40,564 nt of DNA from Lysobacterales bacterium (GCA_020442635.1 JAGRJR010000025.1:1-40564), one strand, 5' to 3'; shown: positions 17,207 through 26,123, numbered from the stretch's first letter. Translations and numbers: made by a program. Notes: generated from the letters alone by a model not told the origin.

Positions 17207-18007
17207 ATGAATAAGAAAATAATGGTAATAACTGGTGCAGCCAGTGGTTTAGGTAAAGCCATTGCCCTGGCAGCAGCCAAACAAGGGTATGACATTGCGG
17301 TGGCTGACGTACAGCAACAAGCAGGTGAGCAGACCGTTGCAGACATTAAAGAATCAAGCCGGGAAGCTGCTTTTTTTTATTGTGACGTGAGTAAAACTGA
17401 TGATCTGTTGGCACTGAAAAATGCGGTTATTGAACGATTTGGTCAAGTGGATGTGTTGATTAATAATGCTGGCGTGGGTGCTCAAGGAACTGTCTGTGAA
17501 GCCAGTGAAGAACAATGGGATCGCCAATGGCAAATCAACTTGATGGGGGTGGTCAGGGGCTGTCAGGCCTTTATTCCACAACTCAAAAAAAGTCCACAGG
17601 CAGCGATCGTTAATGTGGCTTCTTTTGCCGCCATTGCCCTGGCTCCTGGTGTGGCATCATATAATGTGGTTAAGGCTGGCGTAGTGGCATTGAGTGAAAC
17701 ATTACGTTGTGAATTGGCTGAAGCGAATATTCATGTTTCGGTGCTTTGCCCGGCTTTTTTCAAGACCAACTTGACCGAGTCGATGCATGATGCCGATGAA
17801 AAAATTAAAAATCAAATTAACCGTTGGATGGATAAATCCAAATACGGCGCAGATGATGTGGCTGAGATGGTGTTATCAGGTATAGAACGCAAAAAATTTA
17901 TGATTTTGTGTGACAGTACCACACGCTGGCAATCTCGGATTGCCCGTTGGTTCCCTAACTATTTTTATAAACAGAAAGTCAAAATGATGAAGAGGATGTT
18001 TAAATGA
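17207..18007 (+). CDS. Short-chain dehydrogenase/reductase, divergent arm
   Basis: The 266-residue SDR has TGAASGLG (9-16), NNAGVG (87-92), Asn111, catalytic Ser139, Tyr152 and Lys156 (YNVVK), and a basic, amphipathic C-terminal tail (RWFPNYFYKQKVKMMKRMFK) that could touch membranes. The frame is open from 17120, but that stretch contains the operator and divergent promoter; ATG 17207 directly precedes the first beta strand. The stop overlaps the next gene (ATGA). It is a retinol/steroid-dehydrogenase-like SDR, and its substrate is unknown. Confidence 0.9.
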   Translation: MNKKIMVITGAASGLGKAIALAAAKQGYDIAVADVQQQAGEQTVADIKESSREAAFFYCDVSKTDDLLALKNAVIERFGQVDVLINNAGVGAQGTVCEASEEQWDRQWQINLMGVVRGCQAFIPQLKKSPQAAIVNVASFAAIALAPGVASYNVVKAGVVALSETLRCELAEANIHVSVLCPAFFKTNLTESMHDADEKIKNQINRWMDKSKYGADDVAEMVLSGIERKKFMILCDSTTRWQSRIARWFPNYFYKQKVKMMKRMFK

Positions 18008-19065
18008 TGTCAAGTGAAAATAACTGGATGATTTACGGTGCCACGGGCTATTCAGGTCAATTGATTGTTGAGCGCGCTGTTAATGCTGGAATGAATCCCG
18101 TTGTTGCAGGAAGGAGTAAGGATAAAGTTGAAGCTTTGGCCAAGAAGTATGATTTGGAATGCCGTGTTTTTAGCATTGATATGTTGGAAAACTCTGATGC
18201 GCTGATTGGACAAATGGCATTGGTGCTCAATTGTGCTGGTCCATTTTCGCAGACTGCTCAAGTGGTGATACAAGCCTGTTTAAAACAGCGAGCCCATTAT
18301 ATTGACATCACTGGTGAAATTGATGTTTTTGAATATGCTGCCAGTCTGGACCAATCGGCCAAAGAACGGGGGGTGGTGTTGTGCCCTGGGGTGGGTTTTG
18401 ATGTCATTCCAACTGACTGTGTGGCTGCTAAGCTGAAAAAGATGATGCCTGATGCCACACACCTGACTTTGGGTTTTGATTCGAGATCAGGATTCAGTCC
18501 AGGCACAGCCAAGACTTCTGTAGAAGCCTTGCCCAACGGTGGTAAACTCAGAAAAGATGGTAAAATTGTGACGGTGCCACTGGCTGCCAAAACCCGTAAG
18601 ATTGATTTTGGTGGTGGTGAGAAATTGGCCATGACCATTCCTTGGGGAGACGTTTCAACAGCTTATCACAATACCAAAATTCCTAACATAGAAGTCTATA
18701 TTCCCAGTTCGCCAGCCATGGTTAAACAATTAAAACGCATGAATTGGATCAAACCATTGTTGCGTTTGGGCTTTGTACAAAACTTGTTAAAAAAACGCAT
18801 TGATAAGAAAGTCAAGGGCCCTGATGAAGCCACGCGTGAGAAATTGAAAACCTATGTATGGGGAGAAGTCAAAAATGCCACCGGTGAAACTAAGGAATAC
18901 CGGATTCAAGTGGCCAATGGCTACGAAGTGACTGCCGATGGTGCCGTGTTAGTGGCTCAGGCCCTGTTGTCATCTCATGCACATTCCAACGGTTATCAAA
19001 CTCCAAGTATGCTGCTTGGCGATGCTTTGGTCGAGCAACTACCTGGAACACAAATGGCTAGATAG
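18004..19065 (+). CDS. Saccharopine dehydrogenase-like (trans-acting enoyl reductase family) oxidoreductase
   Basis: The 353-residue protein has an N-terminal Rossmann motif GATGYSG (12-18), AGRSKDKVEALA, VLNCAGPFS, YIDITGE and a GVGFDVIPTDC block. These are hallmarks of the saccharopine dehydrogenase NADP-binding superfamily branch that includes mycobacterial trans-acting enoyl reductases. It lacks the features of true lysine-pathway saccharopine dehydrogenase. It overlaps the SDR gene by four bases, so the pair is translationally coupled. Reduction of a lipid or acyl intermediate is plausible. ATG at 18004 or 18007 are both possible starts. Confidence 0.88.
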   Translation: MMSSENNWMIYGATGYSGQLIVERAVNAGMNPVVAGRSKDKVEALAKKYDLECRVFSIDMLENSDALIGQMALVLNCAGPFSQTAQVVIQACLKQRAHYIDITGEIDVFEYAASLDQSAKERGVVLCPGVGFDVIPTDCVAAKLKKMMPDATHLTLGFDSRSGFSPGTAKTSVEALPNGGKLRKDGKIVTVPLAAKTRKIDFGGGEKLAMTIPWGDVSTAYHNTKIPNIEVYIPSSPAMVKQLKRMNWIKPLLRLGFVQNLLKKRIDKKVKGPDEATREKLKTYVWGEVKNATGETKEYRIQVANGYEVTADGAVLVAQALLSSHAHSNGYQTPSMLLGDALVEQLPGTQMAR

Positions 19066-19123
19066 CAAATTTTTAACAAGGATGTGCTAAAATAGTTGGT
19101 TATCGATTTACTGGGGAGTATTT

Positions 19124-20728
19124 ATGAAAAAAATTATTTTGGCTTTTACGCTCTTTTCCAGCTTGGTAACTGCGCAAATCATCCCGGCCGATGGTTTCTG
19201 GCGCACCACTGATGATCCGGAAATTGGCAGTGGCTTGTTGATCACAACTCAAGGCGATACAACTCTGGTCAGTGTTTTTAGCTATGATGAACAGGGGAAA
19301 AACAGTTGGTACATTGCTTCTGGACAAGTTGATCAAAATGGTTTGTTTGAAGCTGATTTGTATCAAACTCAAAATGGCTCTAATATTGTTGCCAGTAATC
19401 CTCAGTCAGCCTCAGCGGTCAATACTGGCGAACGTATTAAAATTCAATTTTCGGGTAATCAAATGGGTGAATTGACAGTAGGTGACAGTGTCAATAAGTC
19501 AATTCAGACCTTTCACTTTGGTTTGGAAAGCTGGCAAACCGAGCACCAAACCTTGCCTGATGGTACTTTTTATACCTTGCCTGTACTTGATGGAATTTGG
19601 GTGTTGGGTTCGCCAGGACATTCAGGTTCAGCGGTTCTGGATTTACAATACGACCCCATTCTTTCTGGTGGCCGGTTGACTGCTCCTTATCAAGGCAAGG
19701 TCTACCTAAGCCAACATCCAAGCACGTATAATTGGGCAGTGACTTGTCCATGGAAAGTTAACAGCTCGACTGATCCTGTCTTAACGCCATTTTGTACGGT
19801 CTATAGCGAAAATTTTGAAGAGGAATTGTTCACGATCAATTATGCGGAATTAGGTGCGGAAAAAATGCTGCTCAAGGGTAATCCCAATCTGCCTACAGTT
19901 AACTTTGAGGCTTTCAGGGTCAACAGTCAGTCACAAGTTCACAGTGGCCACTGGCGAACCCATGATGATCCAGCAGTGGGTAGTGGTTTGTATTTAATCA
20001 CTCAAGGCAACATCACTTTAGCATTGCTCTATAGTTATCATCAAGATGGTACGCCTGAGTGGGGTATAGCAGCCGGAAGTATTGATGATAACGGTGTTTT
20101 TCAAGCTGAATTGTTAATGCCAACTGATGGCAAGCCATTTTATTTCGGAACACCCACTGCAGCCACTTTAATGGAAGAGCGAAAATCATTGACCTTGACT
20201 TTTCAAGGTGCTGAAGTCGGCTCCATCAGTATCGATGGTTCAGAACCTAGAACCATGCAACACTATAATTATGGTGTCGAATTGTTTGAAACTGAACAGC
20301 TTACCTTTAATGAACAGGCGTTTAAATATCCTGGTCAAGCAGGACAGTGGATTGCTTATGATGAAAATTTAAAACGTGCGAATGCCCTGAAATTGGAAGC
20401 CTATTGTGCGACTTGTTTGGCAGATCCGCCCCCTCCATTGTGGTTTAATGCCAATGCATACATAACTGATGAGAACGATTTTATTAATGAAATATACATG
20501 AATTTTATTTGTCCGAAAGTCTTGCCAATCATAAATAGTGTCCCTCTTGAGCAGGCTTTTTGCAGTGGTGTAATTCAGCAATCTGGCAATTATCTACCCA
20601 TTAAATTGTATTTCGAAGACATAGGTGCTAACCATTTCAAACTTTATGTTAGTGAAACCTCAACAGAAGTAGCTGATATTGACCGCAGTTATCCAGTGAT
20701 TCATTTTTATAAAGTAACTGATGACTGA
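19124..20728 (+). CDS. Secreted repeat protein A of a tandem paralog pair, function unknown
   Basis: The protein has 534 residues and a signal peptide 1-17 (ending VTA). Two copies of a beta-rich unit begin at about 21 and 272: GxWRTxDDPxxGSGL, TQG, YSYxxxGxxxW, ASG/AAG, ENG-F-AEL, then a second half with IxIxGS and HFG or NYGVE near 131 and 388. The region 150-260 contains Cys208 and Cys224, and the C-terminal 110 residues contain paired cysteines and LYFEDIGANHFKLYV. I do not recognise a named family. GGGGAG lies 6 bases before the ATG. The gene follows the reductase gene by 58 bases and could be read with it. Confidence 0.85.
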   Translation: MKKIILAFTLFSSLVTAQIIPADGFWRTTDDPEIGSGLLITTQGDTTLVSVFSYDEQGKNSWYIASGQVDQNGLFEADLYQTQNGSNIVASNPQSASAVNTGERIKIQFSGNQMGELTVGDSVNKSIQTFHFGLESWQTEHQTLPDGTFYTLPVLDGIWVLGSPGHSGSAVLDLQYDPILSGGRLTAPYQGKVYLSQHPSTYNWAVTCPWKVNSSTDPVLTPFCTVYSENFEEELFTINYAELGAEKMLLKGNPNLPTVNFEAFRVNSQSQVHSGHWRTHDDPAVGSGLYLITQGNITLALLYSYHQDGTPEWGIAAGSIDDNGVFQAELLMPTDGKPFYFGTPTAATLMEERKSLTLTFQGAEVGSISIDGSEPRTMQHYNYGVELFETEQLTFNEQAFKYPGQAGQWIAYDENLKRANALKLEAYCATCLADPPPPLWFNANAYITDENDFINEIYMNFICPKVLPIINSVPLEQAFCSGVIQQSGNYLPIKLYFEDIGANHFKLYVSETSTEVADIDRSYPVIHFYKVTDD

Positions 20729-20860
20729 ATAACTTTTTCAAGAAAAAAGATGTTTGGATAACTCATCAAAAATATTTTCAGAATGACATTGGGTGCTTAA
20801 AATATCAATTGTTGGGTAAGTAATTGATAAAGTCACTAACTGTTTAATTAAGGAATGCGT

Positions 20861-22417
20861 ATGAAAGTTTTTGGCTTGCTGTTTTTGTTGTTATCAGTCA
20901 ATGGTGCAAAGGCTATTGTCAAACCTGCAGATGGATTATGGCATACGGCTGATGATCCAGCCATCGGTAGTGGATTGGTGTTAACCACACAGAATGACCT
21001 TACACTAATCAGTTTGTTTACCTATTCAGAAAATGGCGAAAATATTTGGTATGTGGGTTCGGGTCAGATAGATGAAGAAGGTATACTGGAAGTTAATTTA
21101 TACCAAACACAAGATGGACAAAATCTGTTGATCGAGCATCCACAATCAGCCACTCACATTGATGAAACTGATTTATTAAAGATTGAGTTTTTGGGGAGTA
21201 ATCGAGCAACTTTACAAATCAATGGCTCAGAGGTCAAAATCATCACTCCATTACATTTTGGTCATGATATTAGCTATGGTTTTCCTGATTTGTCGGGGCA
21301 GTGGGCTGTAGCTAATTTAGCAACCAATCAGTCTTATGTTTTGGATTTGTCCTTGGAATTTGAGGGGCAATTAGGATCTCAGATACAGTATTGCTATGTT
21401 ACTGCTAATTCAAATATATCAGGTTGCATTGTAAGTTGTCATATTAACCTGGCATATCCGAACACAAACAAGTGTGTATTTTCTGACCCACATGATGAAG
21501 GTGGGTTGGTTACATTTGTTGGCTTTGAAAATTTAGGTAATAAAAAACTTCAAGGTAAAACCCAAGCAACAAATACTGACTTTGATTTTCAGCTATTCAG
21601 GATCAACCAAGCCCCCAATATACTACCTAATGACGGACATTGGCGAACTGTTGATGATCCTGATGTGGGTAGTGGTTTGGTGATGCGTACTCAAGGAGGA
21701 TACACTGTGGTGCTGATTTACAGCTATGATGAAGCGGGCAAGCCTGAGTGGAAAATCGCCAGTGGGCAATTTGATGAAAACGGTTTGTTCAGTGCAGAAC
21801 TTTTTACACCTTTTGGTGGTTCAAGTATTCAAAATATGGAGCCATTTGTTGCTCAGATTGAGCCACAATCACAAACCATAGAGGTTCAGCTGGATGGGCT
21901 TGAATTGGCCCGTTTAAGCATCGATGGCTCAGCGCCCAAAATGATTCAAAATTATAATTTTGGAACAGGGGTTTTTTCAACAGACCACTATATGCTTGAT
22001 GATAATGCATTCAATTACCCAGACCAAACAGGCAGATGGTTGATGGTTAATCAAGATTTATCGGTTAGTCGACTTGTGAATTTTTCGTATTTTGATCCGA
22101 ATTGGAGCGCAACTCCTCCTTCTCCTCGTATTTATGGTGCACGATCATATAGAGTTAATCGGAATGACGATAATGATTTTTATCTGGAATTTACTTGTTT
22201 GAAAATTTTGAGCTATGACTTTTTTGTGTATGATGTTGTTCCATACTGTACTGGTCGTTTGTTTGAAAGGCCTGAAAGTGCCGATATAAAGTTTTATTTT
22301 GAAGACATAGGTCACAGGAAGTTCAGGGGTTATTTTGATGGTTTTGATGACGATGAACGAAATTTTGAGACCATTGATAGAAATTCTGAATATTTTGACT
22401 TCTATAGAGTTGATTGA
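20861..22417 (+). CDS. Secreted repeat protein B, paralog of the preceding gene
   Basis: The 518 residues have the same layout as the upstream gene: signal peptide 1-18 (ending AKA), unit 1 with PADGLWHTADDPAIGSGL, a cysteine-containing middle, unit 2 with DGHWRTVDDPDVGSGL, then a C-terminal domain with IKFYFEDIGHRKF. ATG at 20855 is possible, but AGGA at 20851-20854 abuts it; ATG 20861 has better spacing and starts the signal peptide. Divergence from gene A is substantial, so the duplication is old. The gene ends 18 bases before a convergent TetR gene with no visible terminator between. Confidence 0.85.
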   Translation: MKVFGLLFLLLSVNGAKAIVKPADGLWHTADDPAIGSGLVLTTQNDLTLISLFTYSENGENIWYVGSGQIDEEGILEVNLYQTQDGQNLLIEHPQSATHIDETDLLKIEFLGSNRATLQINGSEVKIITPLHFGHDISYGFPDLSGQWAVANLATNQSYVLDLSLEFEGQLGSQIQYCYVTANSNISGCIVSCHINLAYPNTNKCVFSDPHDEGGLVTFVGFENLGNKKLQGKTQATNTDFDFQLFRINQAPNILPNDGHWRTVDDPDVGSGLVMRTQGGYTVVLIYSYDEAGKPEWKIASGQFDENGLFSAELFTPFGGSSIQNMEPFVAQIEPQSQTIEVQLDGLELARLSIDGSAPKMIQNYNFGTGVFSTDHYMLDDNAFNYPDQTGRWLMVNQDLSVSRLVNFSYFDPNWSATPPSPRIYGARSYRVNRNDDNDFYLEFTCLKILSYDFFVYDVVPYCTGRLFERPESADIKFYFEDIGHRKFRGYFDGFDDDERNFETIDRNSEYFDFYRVD

Positions 22418-22435
22418 ATTTAATGTTAGAGTTGT

Positions 22436-23062
22436 TCAAGACAAAAACTGTTTAGACAGCTCATCCAGAAAATTGCGCTGTTTCTCATCGAGAAATGGCG
22501 CAATCATTTGCAATATGTGAAAAATGCCGTGTGACAGTTTCTTTTGTTCATCAAAATTATCATCAAAAATGGCCACGGAATAATTCAGCCAGAAAGTAGA
22601 GGTCAGGGCGATTTGGTCTGCGAGATTGGCGGTGGTGCGTTGATCAGCATTCAAGGTGTTTTCTGAACGCAGTTGTTCCAGAATTTGTAAAGCTTTTTGT
22701 GATTTCAGTGCCAGAATATGCCTGAAATGACGTTTCAAAAAATCAATGCGATTCATTAATTGAATTAAATTTCGATACAAAAACCGATATTCAACAATCA
22801 CATCAAAAATCATATTGAGATATAACCACATGTCCTTCATGGATGCGTGGTTAAAATCCGGAGAGTCCAGGACCTCCTTGATTTTCTTTTCGTATTGCAA
22901 AAAAATCTGCCAGATAATGTCGTCTTTACTTTTGTAATGATAGTACAAGTTGCCTGGGCTGATGTCCATTTCATCAGCGATGTGATTGGTGGTTACATTG
23001 GGTTCGCCTTCCTCATTAAAGAGACCAAGTGCCGTAACCAGGATGCGTTCTTTGGTTTTCAA
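22436..23062 (-). CDS. TetR/AcrR-family regulator paired with acbP
   Basis: The 208-residue protein starts with a TetR helix-turn-helix at residues 3-50: RILVTALGLFNEEG, TTNHIADEMDISPGNLYYHYKSKDDII. The start is TTG at 23062-23060, the first codon after the acbP TAA stop; no ATG occurs before the helix-turn-helix, so TTG is the best choice and implies coupled, probably low, translation. By position it should regulate acbP and the divergent reductase gene. The C-terminal domain resembles fatty-acid-responsive TetR proteins only in general layout. Confidence 0.88.
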   Translation of the reverse strand: MKTKERILVTALGLFNEEGEPNVTTNHIADEMDISPGNLYYHYKSKDDIIWQIFLQYEKKIKEVLDSPDFNHASMKDMWLYLNMIFDVIVEYRFLYRNLIQLMNRIDFLKRHFRHILALKSQKALQILEQLRSENTLNADQRTTANLADQIALTSTFWLNYSVAIFDDNFDEQKKLSHGIFHILQMIAPFLDEKQRNFLDELSKQFLS

Positions 23063-23320
23063 TTAAGCGCTCAATTTTTCTACCAAGTCTATGTAATTTT
23101 GTTTGGCATCATCCATGTCCATGCCTTTGATGTTTTCCCAGGCTTCATACTTGGCTGCTCCAACAAAATCAAAAAAACCAGGTTTATTGCCCTGTACATC
23201 GCCTACAGTGCTTTGTTTGTAAAGTGCGTAAAGTTTCAATAAGGTGGCATCTTCGGGTTTGCTCGATAATTTTTTTACATCTTTCTGGGCATTCTCAAAT
23301 GCATCATTTAATTCAGTCAT
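23063..23320 (-). CDS. Acyl-CoA-binding protein (ACBP)
   Basis: The 85-residue four-helix ACBP binds and buffers long-chain acyl-CoA esters in the cytosol. The signature YALYKQSTVGD (31-41) and AAKYEAWENIKGM (55-67) are present. Tyr31, Tyr34, Lys35, Lys57 and Tyr76 align by constant offset with the ligand-binding Tyr28, Tyr31, Lys32, Lys54 and Tyr73 of bovine ACBP. The frame is open upstream to 23407, but ATG 23320 gives the normal family length and avoids overlap with the divergent gene. It lies 81 bases from the reductase start, which suggests it supplies acyl-CoA to that enzyme. Confidence 0.94.
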   Translation of the reverse strand: MTELNDAFENAQKDVKKLSSKPEDATLLKLYALYKQSTVGDVQGNKPGFFDFVGAAKYEAWENIKGMDMDDAKQNYIDLVEKLSA

Positions 23321-23350
23321 GTTATGATAATCGGAAAATTGAATAACATC

Positions 23351-23381
23351 ATTTGACACGATTTTAAATCGAGGGTCAATT
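23351..23381. promoter_or_regulatory. Overlapping face-to-face promoters around a 13-bp palindrome
   Basis: On the plus strand TTGACA (23353-23358), a 17-base spacer and TCAATT (23376-23381) face the reductase gene. On the minus strand TTGACC (23379-23374), 17 bases and TCAAAT (23356-23351) face acbP. The shared spacer holds CGATTT-T-AAATCG (23359-23371), a good site for one TetR dimer. The -10 boxes are imperfect. Confidence 0.5.
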
Positions 23382-23400
23382 AAATTACGGGAGAAAATTA

Positions 23401-25386
23401 ATGTCATATTTCGTTACGGGTGCAACTGGCTTTGTTGGTAGGCATTTGTTGGAAAAGCTATTTGCGCGTTCTGGTCATATTTATCTGCTGGTTCGTTCAG
23501 GTTCTAAAACCAAATTGAAAAAAATGCTGGAAGACATGGATGCGCCGATGAAACGCATTGATATGATTACCGGCGATTTGACCAAAAACAGCCTGGGTGT
23601 CAGTAAGAAAAACAAAGACATGATGAAAGGCAAAGTGAAACATTTCTATCATTTGGCAGCTATTTATGACATGAGTGCTGGTTTGGAAGAACAGATGGCT
23701 GCCAACGTTGATGGTACTTCTCATGCAATTCATTTGGCAGAATCAATTCATTCCAAATGTTTTCATCATGTTTCTTCTATTGCCGCCGCTGGTATGTATC
23801 CAGGTGTGTTCAGGGAGGACATGTTTGAAGAGGCTGAAGGTTTGGATCATCCATATTTCAAAACCAAACATGATTCGGAAGCTGTGGTTCGGCACACCTG
23901 TCAAATACCTTATCGAATTTATCGCCCTGGTATGGTATTGGGACATTCCAAAACAGGCTTCATTGATAAAATTGACGGACCTTATTATTTTTTCAAACTG
24001 ATACAAAAATTAAGGAATACTTTCCCAAAATGGATGCCAATGATGGGTATCGAAGGTGGGCGATTGAATATGGTACCCGTTGATTATGTGGTGGATGTCA
24101 TAGATCATATATCTCACAAACCAGGATTGGATGGTGGTTGTTTTCACATCACTGACTCCAATCCCAAACGTATTGGTTCAGTGTTGAATATTTTTGCTGA
24201 AGCCGCCAGCGCACCACAAATGAACATGCGTGTGGATGCACGTATTTTTAATTTTATCCCAGGAGCTGTTAAACAGGGCTTGATGATGTTGTCTCCTGTT
24301 AAGAGGATCCGTGCACAGATTTTTAATGATTTGGGTATACCGCCGGGAATTTTAAAGTTTATCAATTACCCAACCCGATTTGATGACCGCGAAACGCAAA
24401 AGGCTTTAAAAGGTTCAGACATTAAATTGCCCAAGTTGAATAAATATGCTTGGCGATTGTGGGATTATTGGGAACGAAACCTCGATCCGGATTTGTTTAT
24501 TGACAAATCACTCAGTGGTCGTGTGAAAGGCAAACGGGTGATGGTCACCGGGGCGTCATCTGGTATTGGATTGGCTGTTGCTGAAATGTTAGCAGATGCT
24601 GGTGCACACTTAATTATTGTTGCAAGAGGCGAAGAAAAACTACTCGAAACTGCTAAATTGTTAAAGAAAAGAGGCGTTAAAGTCAGCCACTATTCGGCTG
24701 ATTTGTCGAGTGAAAAATCAGCCAACAAGCTGGTCAAGGAGGTTATCAGTGACTTAGGTGGCGTAGACATTTTAGTTAATAATGCAGGTCGATCTATTCG
24801 CCGTTCAATTGCATTGTCCTATGATCGATTTCATGATTTTGAACGCACCATGGATTTGAATTATTTTGGCTCCTTGCGTTTGATTATGGGCTTTTTGCCT
24901 GGCATGGCAGAGCGTAGATTGGGTCAAGTTATTAACATATCATCTATTGGTGTATTGACCAATGCGCCAAGATTTTCAGCTTATGTGGCCTCAAAAGCTG
25001 CTTTGGATGCTTTTTCAAGGTGTGCTGCGGCTGAATATAATGATTTGAATGTGGCATTTACCACCATCAATATGCCATTGGTAAGAACGCCAATGATTGC
25101 GCCAACCAAAATGTATAACAATGTGCCGACCATTTCACCAGAAGAAGCCGCATTATTTATTAAGGATGCCATCATCAGAAGGCCACAAAGGATTGCTACT
25201 CGTTTGGGTGTTTTTGCGCAGGTTATGCACGCTGTTGCGCCCAAGTCTATGGAAGTGATGATGAATACTGCATTTAATATGTTTCCTGATTCGGCAGCAG
25301 CCCGTGGTGACAAAGACAGTGCTCCACGAGAAGTTTCACCTGAACAGATGGCTTTTGCCAGCTTGATGCGGGGTGTTCACTGGTAA
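23401..25386 (+). CDS. Two-domain fatty acyl-CoA/fatty aldehyde reductase (Marinobacter FAR type)
   Basis: The protein has 661 residues in two SDR domains. The N-terminal extended SDR has TGATGFVG (6-13), HHVSSIAAAG (122-131), Tyr152 and Lys156 (YFKTK), and NYPTRFD. The C-terminal classical SDR has TGASSGIG (383-390), NNAGRSIRRS, ISSIGVLTNAPRFSAYVASK with Ser514/515, Tyr528 and Lys532, and ends in MRGVHW. Architecture, length and these blocks closely match the Marinobacter enzyme that reduces fatty acyl-CoA to fatty alcohol with NADPH. The product could feed wax esters, but no wax ester synthase gene is in the window. GGGAG precedes the start. It is divergent from acbP-tetR. Confidence 0.92.
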   Translation: MSYFVTGATGFVGRHLLEKLFARSGHIYLLVRSGSKTKLKKMLEDMDAPMKRIDMITGDLTKNSLGVSKKNKDMMKGKVKHFYHLAAIYDMSAGLEEQMAANVDGTSHAIHLAESIHSKCFHHVSSIAAAGMYPGVFREDMFEEAEGLDHPYFKTKHDSEAVVRHTCQIPYRIYRPGMVLGHSKTGFIDKIDGPYYFFKLIQKLRNTFPKWMPMMGIEGGRLNMVPVDYVVDVIDHISHKPGLDGGCFHITDSNPKRIGSVLNIFAEAASAPQMNMRVDARIFNFIPGAVKQGLMMLSPVKRIRAQIFNDLGIPPGILKFINYPTRFDDRETQKALKGSDIKLPKLNKYAWRLWDYWERNLDPDLFIDKSLSGRVKGKRVMVTGASSGIGLAVAEMLADAGAHLIIVARGEEKLLETAKLLKKRGVKVSHYSADLSSEKSANKLVKEVISDLGGVDILVNNAGRSIRRSIALSYDRFHDFERTMDLNYFGSLRLIMGFLPGMAERRLGQVINISSIGVLTNAPRFSAYVASKAALDAFSRCAAAEYNDLNVAFTTINMPLVRTPMIAPTKMYNNVPTISPEEAALFIKDAIIRRPQRIATRLGVFAQVMHAVAPKSMEVMMNTAFNMFPDSAAARGDKDSAPREVSPEQMAFASLMRGVHW

Positions 25387-25412
25387 CAACCCTGTCATGA
25401 AATAAGTCTACC

Positions 25413-25442
25413 AAAGTCTCAGGGTAAATGGTCTGAGACTTT
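25413..25442 (+). terminator. Terminator-like hairpin after the fatty acyl reductase gene
   Basis: A perfect 10-bp stem AAAGTCTCAG/CTGAGACTTT with a 10-base loop, 27 bases after the reductase stop. There is only a short T run, so it may be a weak terminator or an mRNA 3'-end hairpin. Confidence 0.6.
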
Positions 25443-25516
25443 GATTGGAATTATTTGCAGAAAATTAACGAATCTGCCGTTACAATACGGCAAAACCATT
25501 TCCCGGAGCAAGGTGC

Positions 25517-26119
25517 ATGTTTGAAATTGTCAGCAGTGGCGGCGTTGTTATGATATTCCTGTTGATTCTGATGGCTTTGGCCATGATGATTGTCGGTGAA
25601 CGATTTTGGAGTTTGCGTAACAAGGAAATTATTCCCAAAGAGTTACCAGCACAGGTCATAGAATGGTCTAAAAAGAAAAACCTGGATCAAAAACACATCG
25701 ATCAACTGGCCGAAACTTCACCGTTAGGCTATCTGATGGCAGCTGCTTTGCGTAAGCGGTTGGATCCTCGGGAAGAAATCATAGAATCAGTTGAGGATGC
25801 AGGGCGCCACATATCACATCAGTTGGAAAAACCTTTGAACTGGCTCAGTGCCATTGGTGAAGTTTCCCCTTTGTTGGGTTTGTTGGGTACCGTAATTGGT
25901 ATGATGAAAGTGTTCGCCAATATCATGGAATTTGGTGTAGGCAATGCCAATCAACTGGCTGGTGGTATTTCTCAAGCATTAACGACCACTGCGGCAGGTT
26001 TGATTGTGGCTATACCAGCGGTGTTGTTTTACCGTCATTTTAAAAACAAAATTGCAGATCAAACCATCATTATGGAGCAACAGGTGATGCAATTAATTGA
26101 TGCCATCAGTAAAAAGTAA
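25517..26119 (+). CDS. exbB: MotA/TolQ/ExbB proton channel family protein
   Basis: The 200-residue inner-membrane protein has a first helix at about 9-28, a cytoplasmic loop, and two helices at about 110-135 and 150-175. It carries the family blocks AIGEVSPLLGLLGTVIGMMKVF and ISQALTTTAAGLIVAIPAVLFY. It forms the proton-driven motor with ExbD. No tonB lies nearby. ExbB/ExbD pairs directly upstream of msbA-lpxK are a recurring order in gammaproteobacteria. AAGG precedes the ATG. Confidence 0.9.
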   Translation: MFEIVSSGGVVMIFLLILMALAMMIVGERFWSLRNKEIIPKELPAQVIEWSKKKNLDQKHIDQLAETSPLGYLMAAALRKRLDPREEIIESVEDAGRHISHQLEKPLNWLSAIGEVSPLLGLLGTVIGMMKVFANIMEFGVGNANQLAGGISQALTTTAAGLIVAIPAVLFYRHFKNKIADQTIIMEQQVMQLIDAISKK

Positions 26120-26123
26120 GCCG

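Noticed and set aside
23321..23407. N-terminal extension of the ACBP reading frame
   Set aside because: It would overlap the divergent reductase gene and give a protein 29 residues longer than the family norm.
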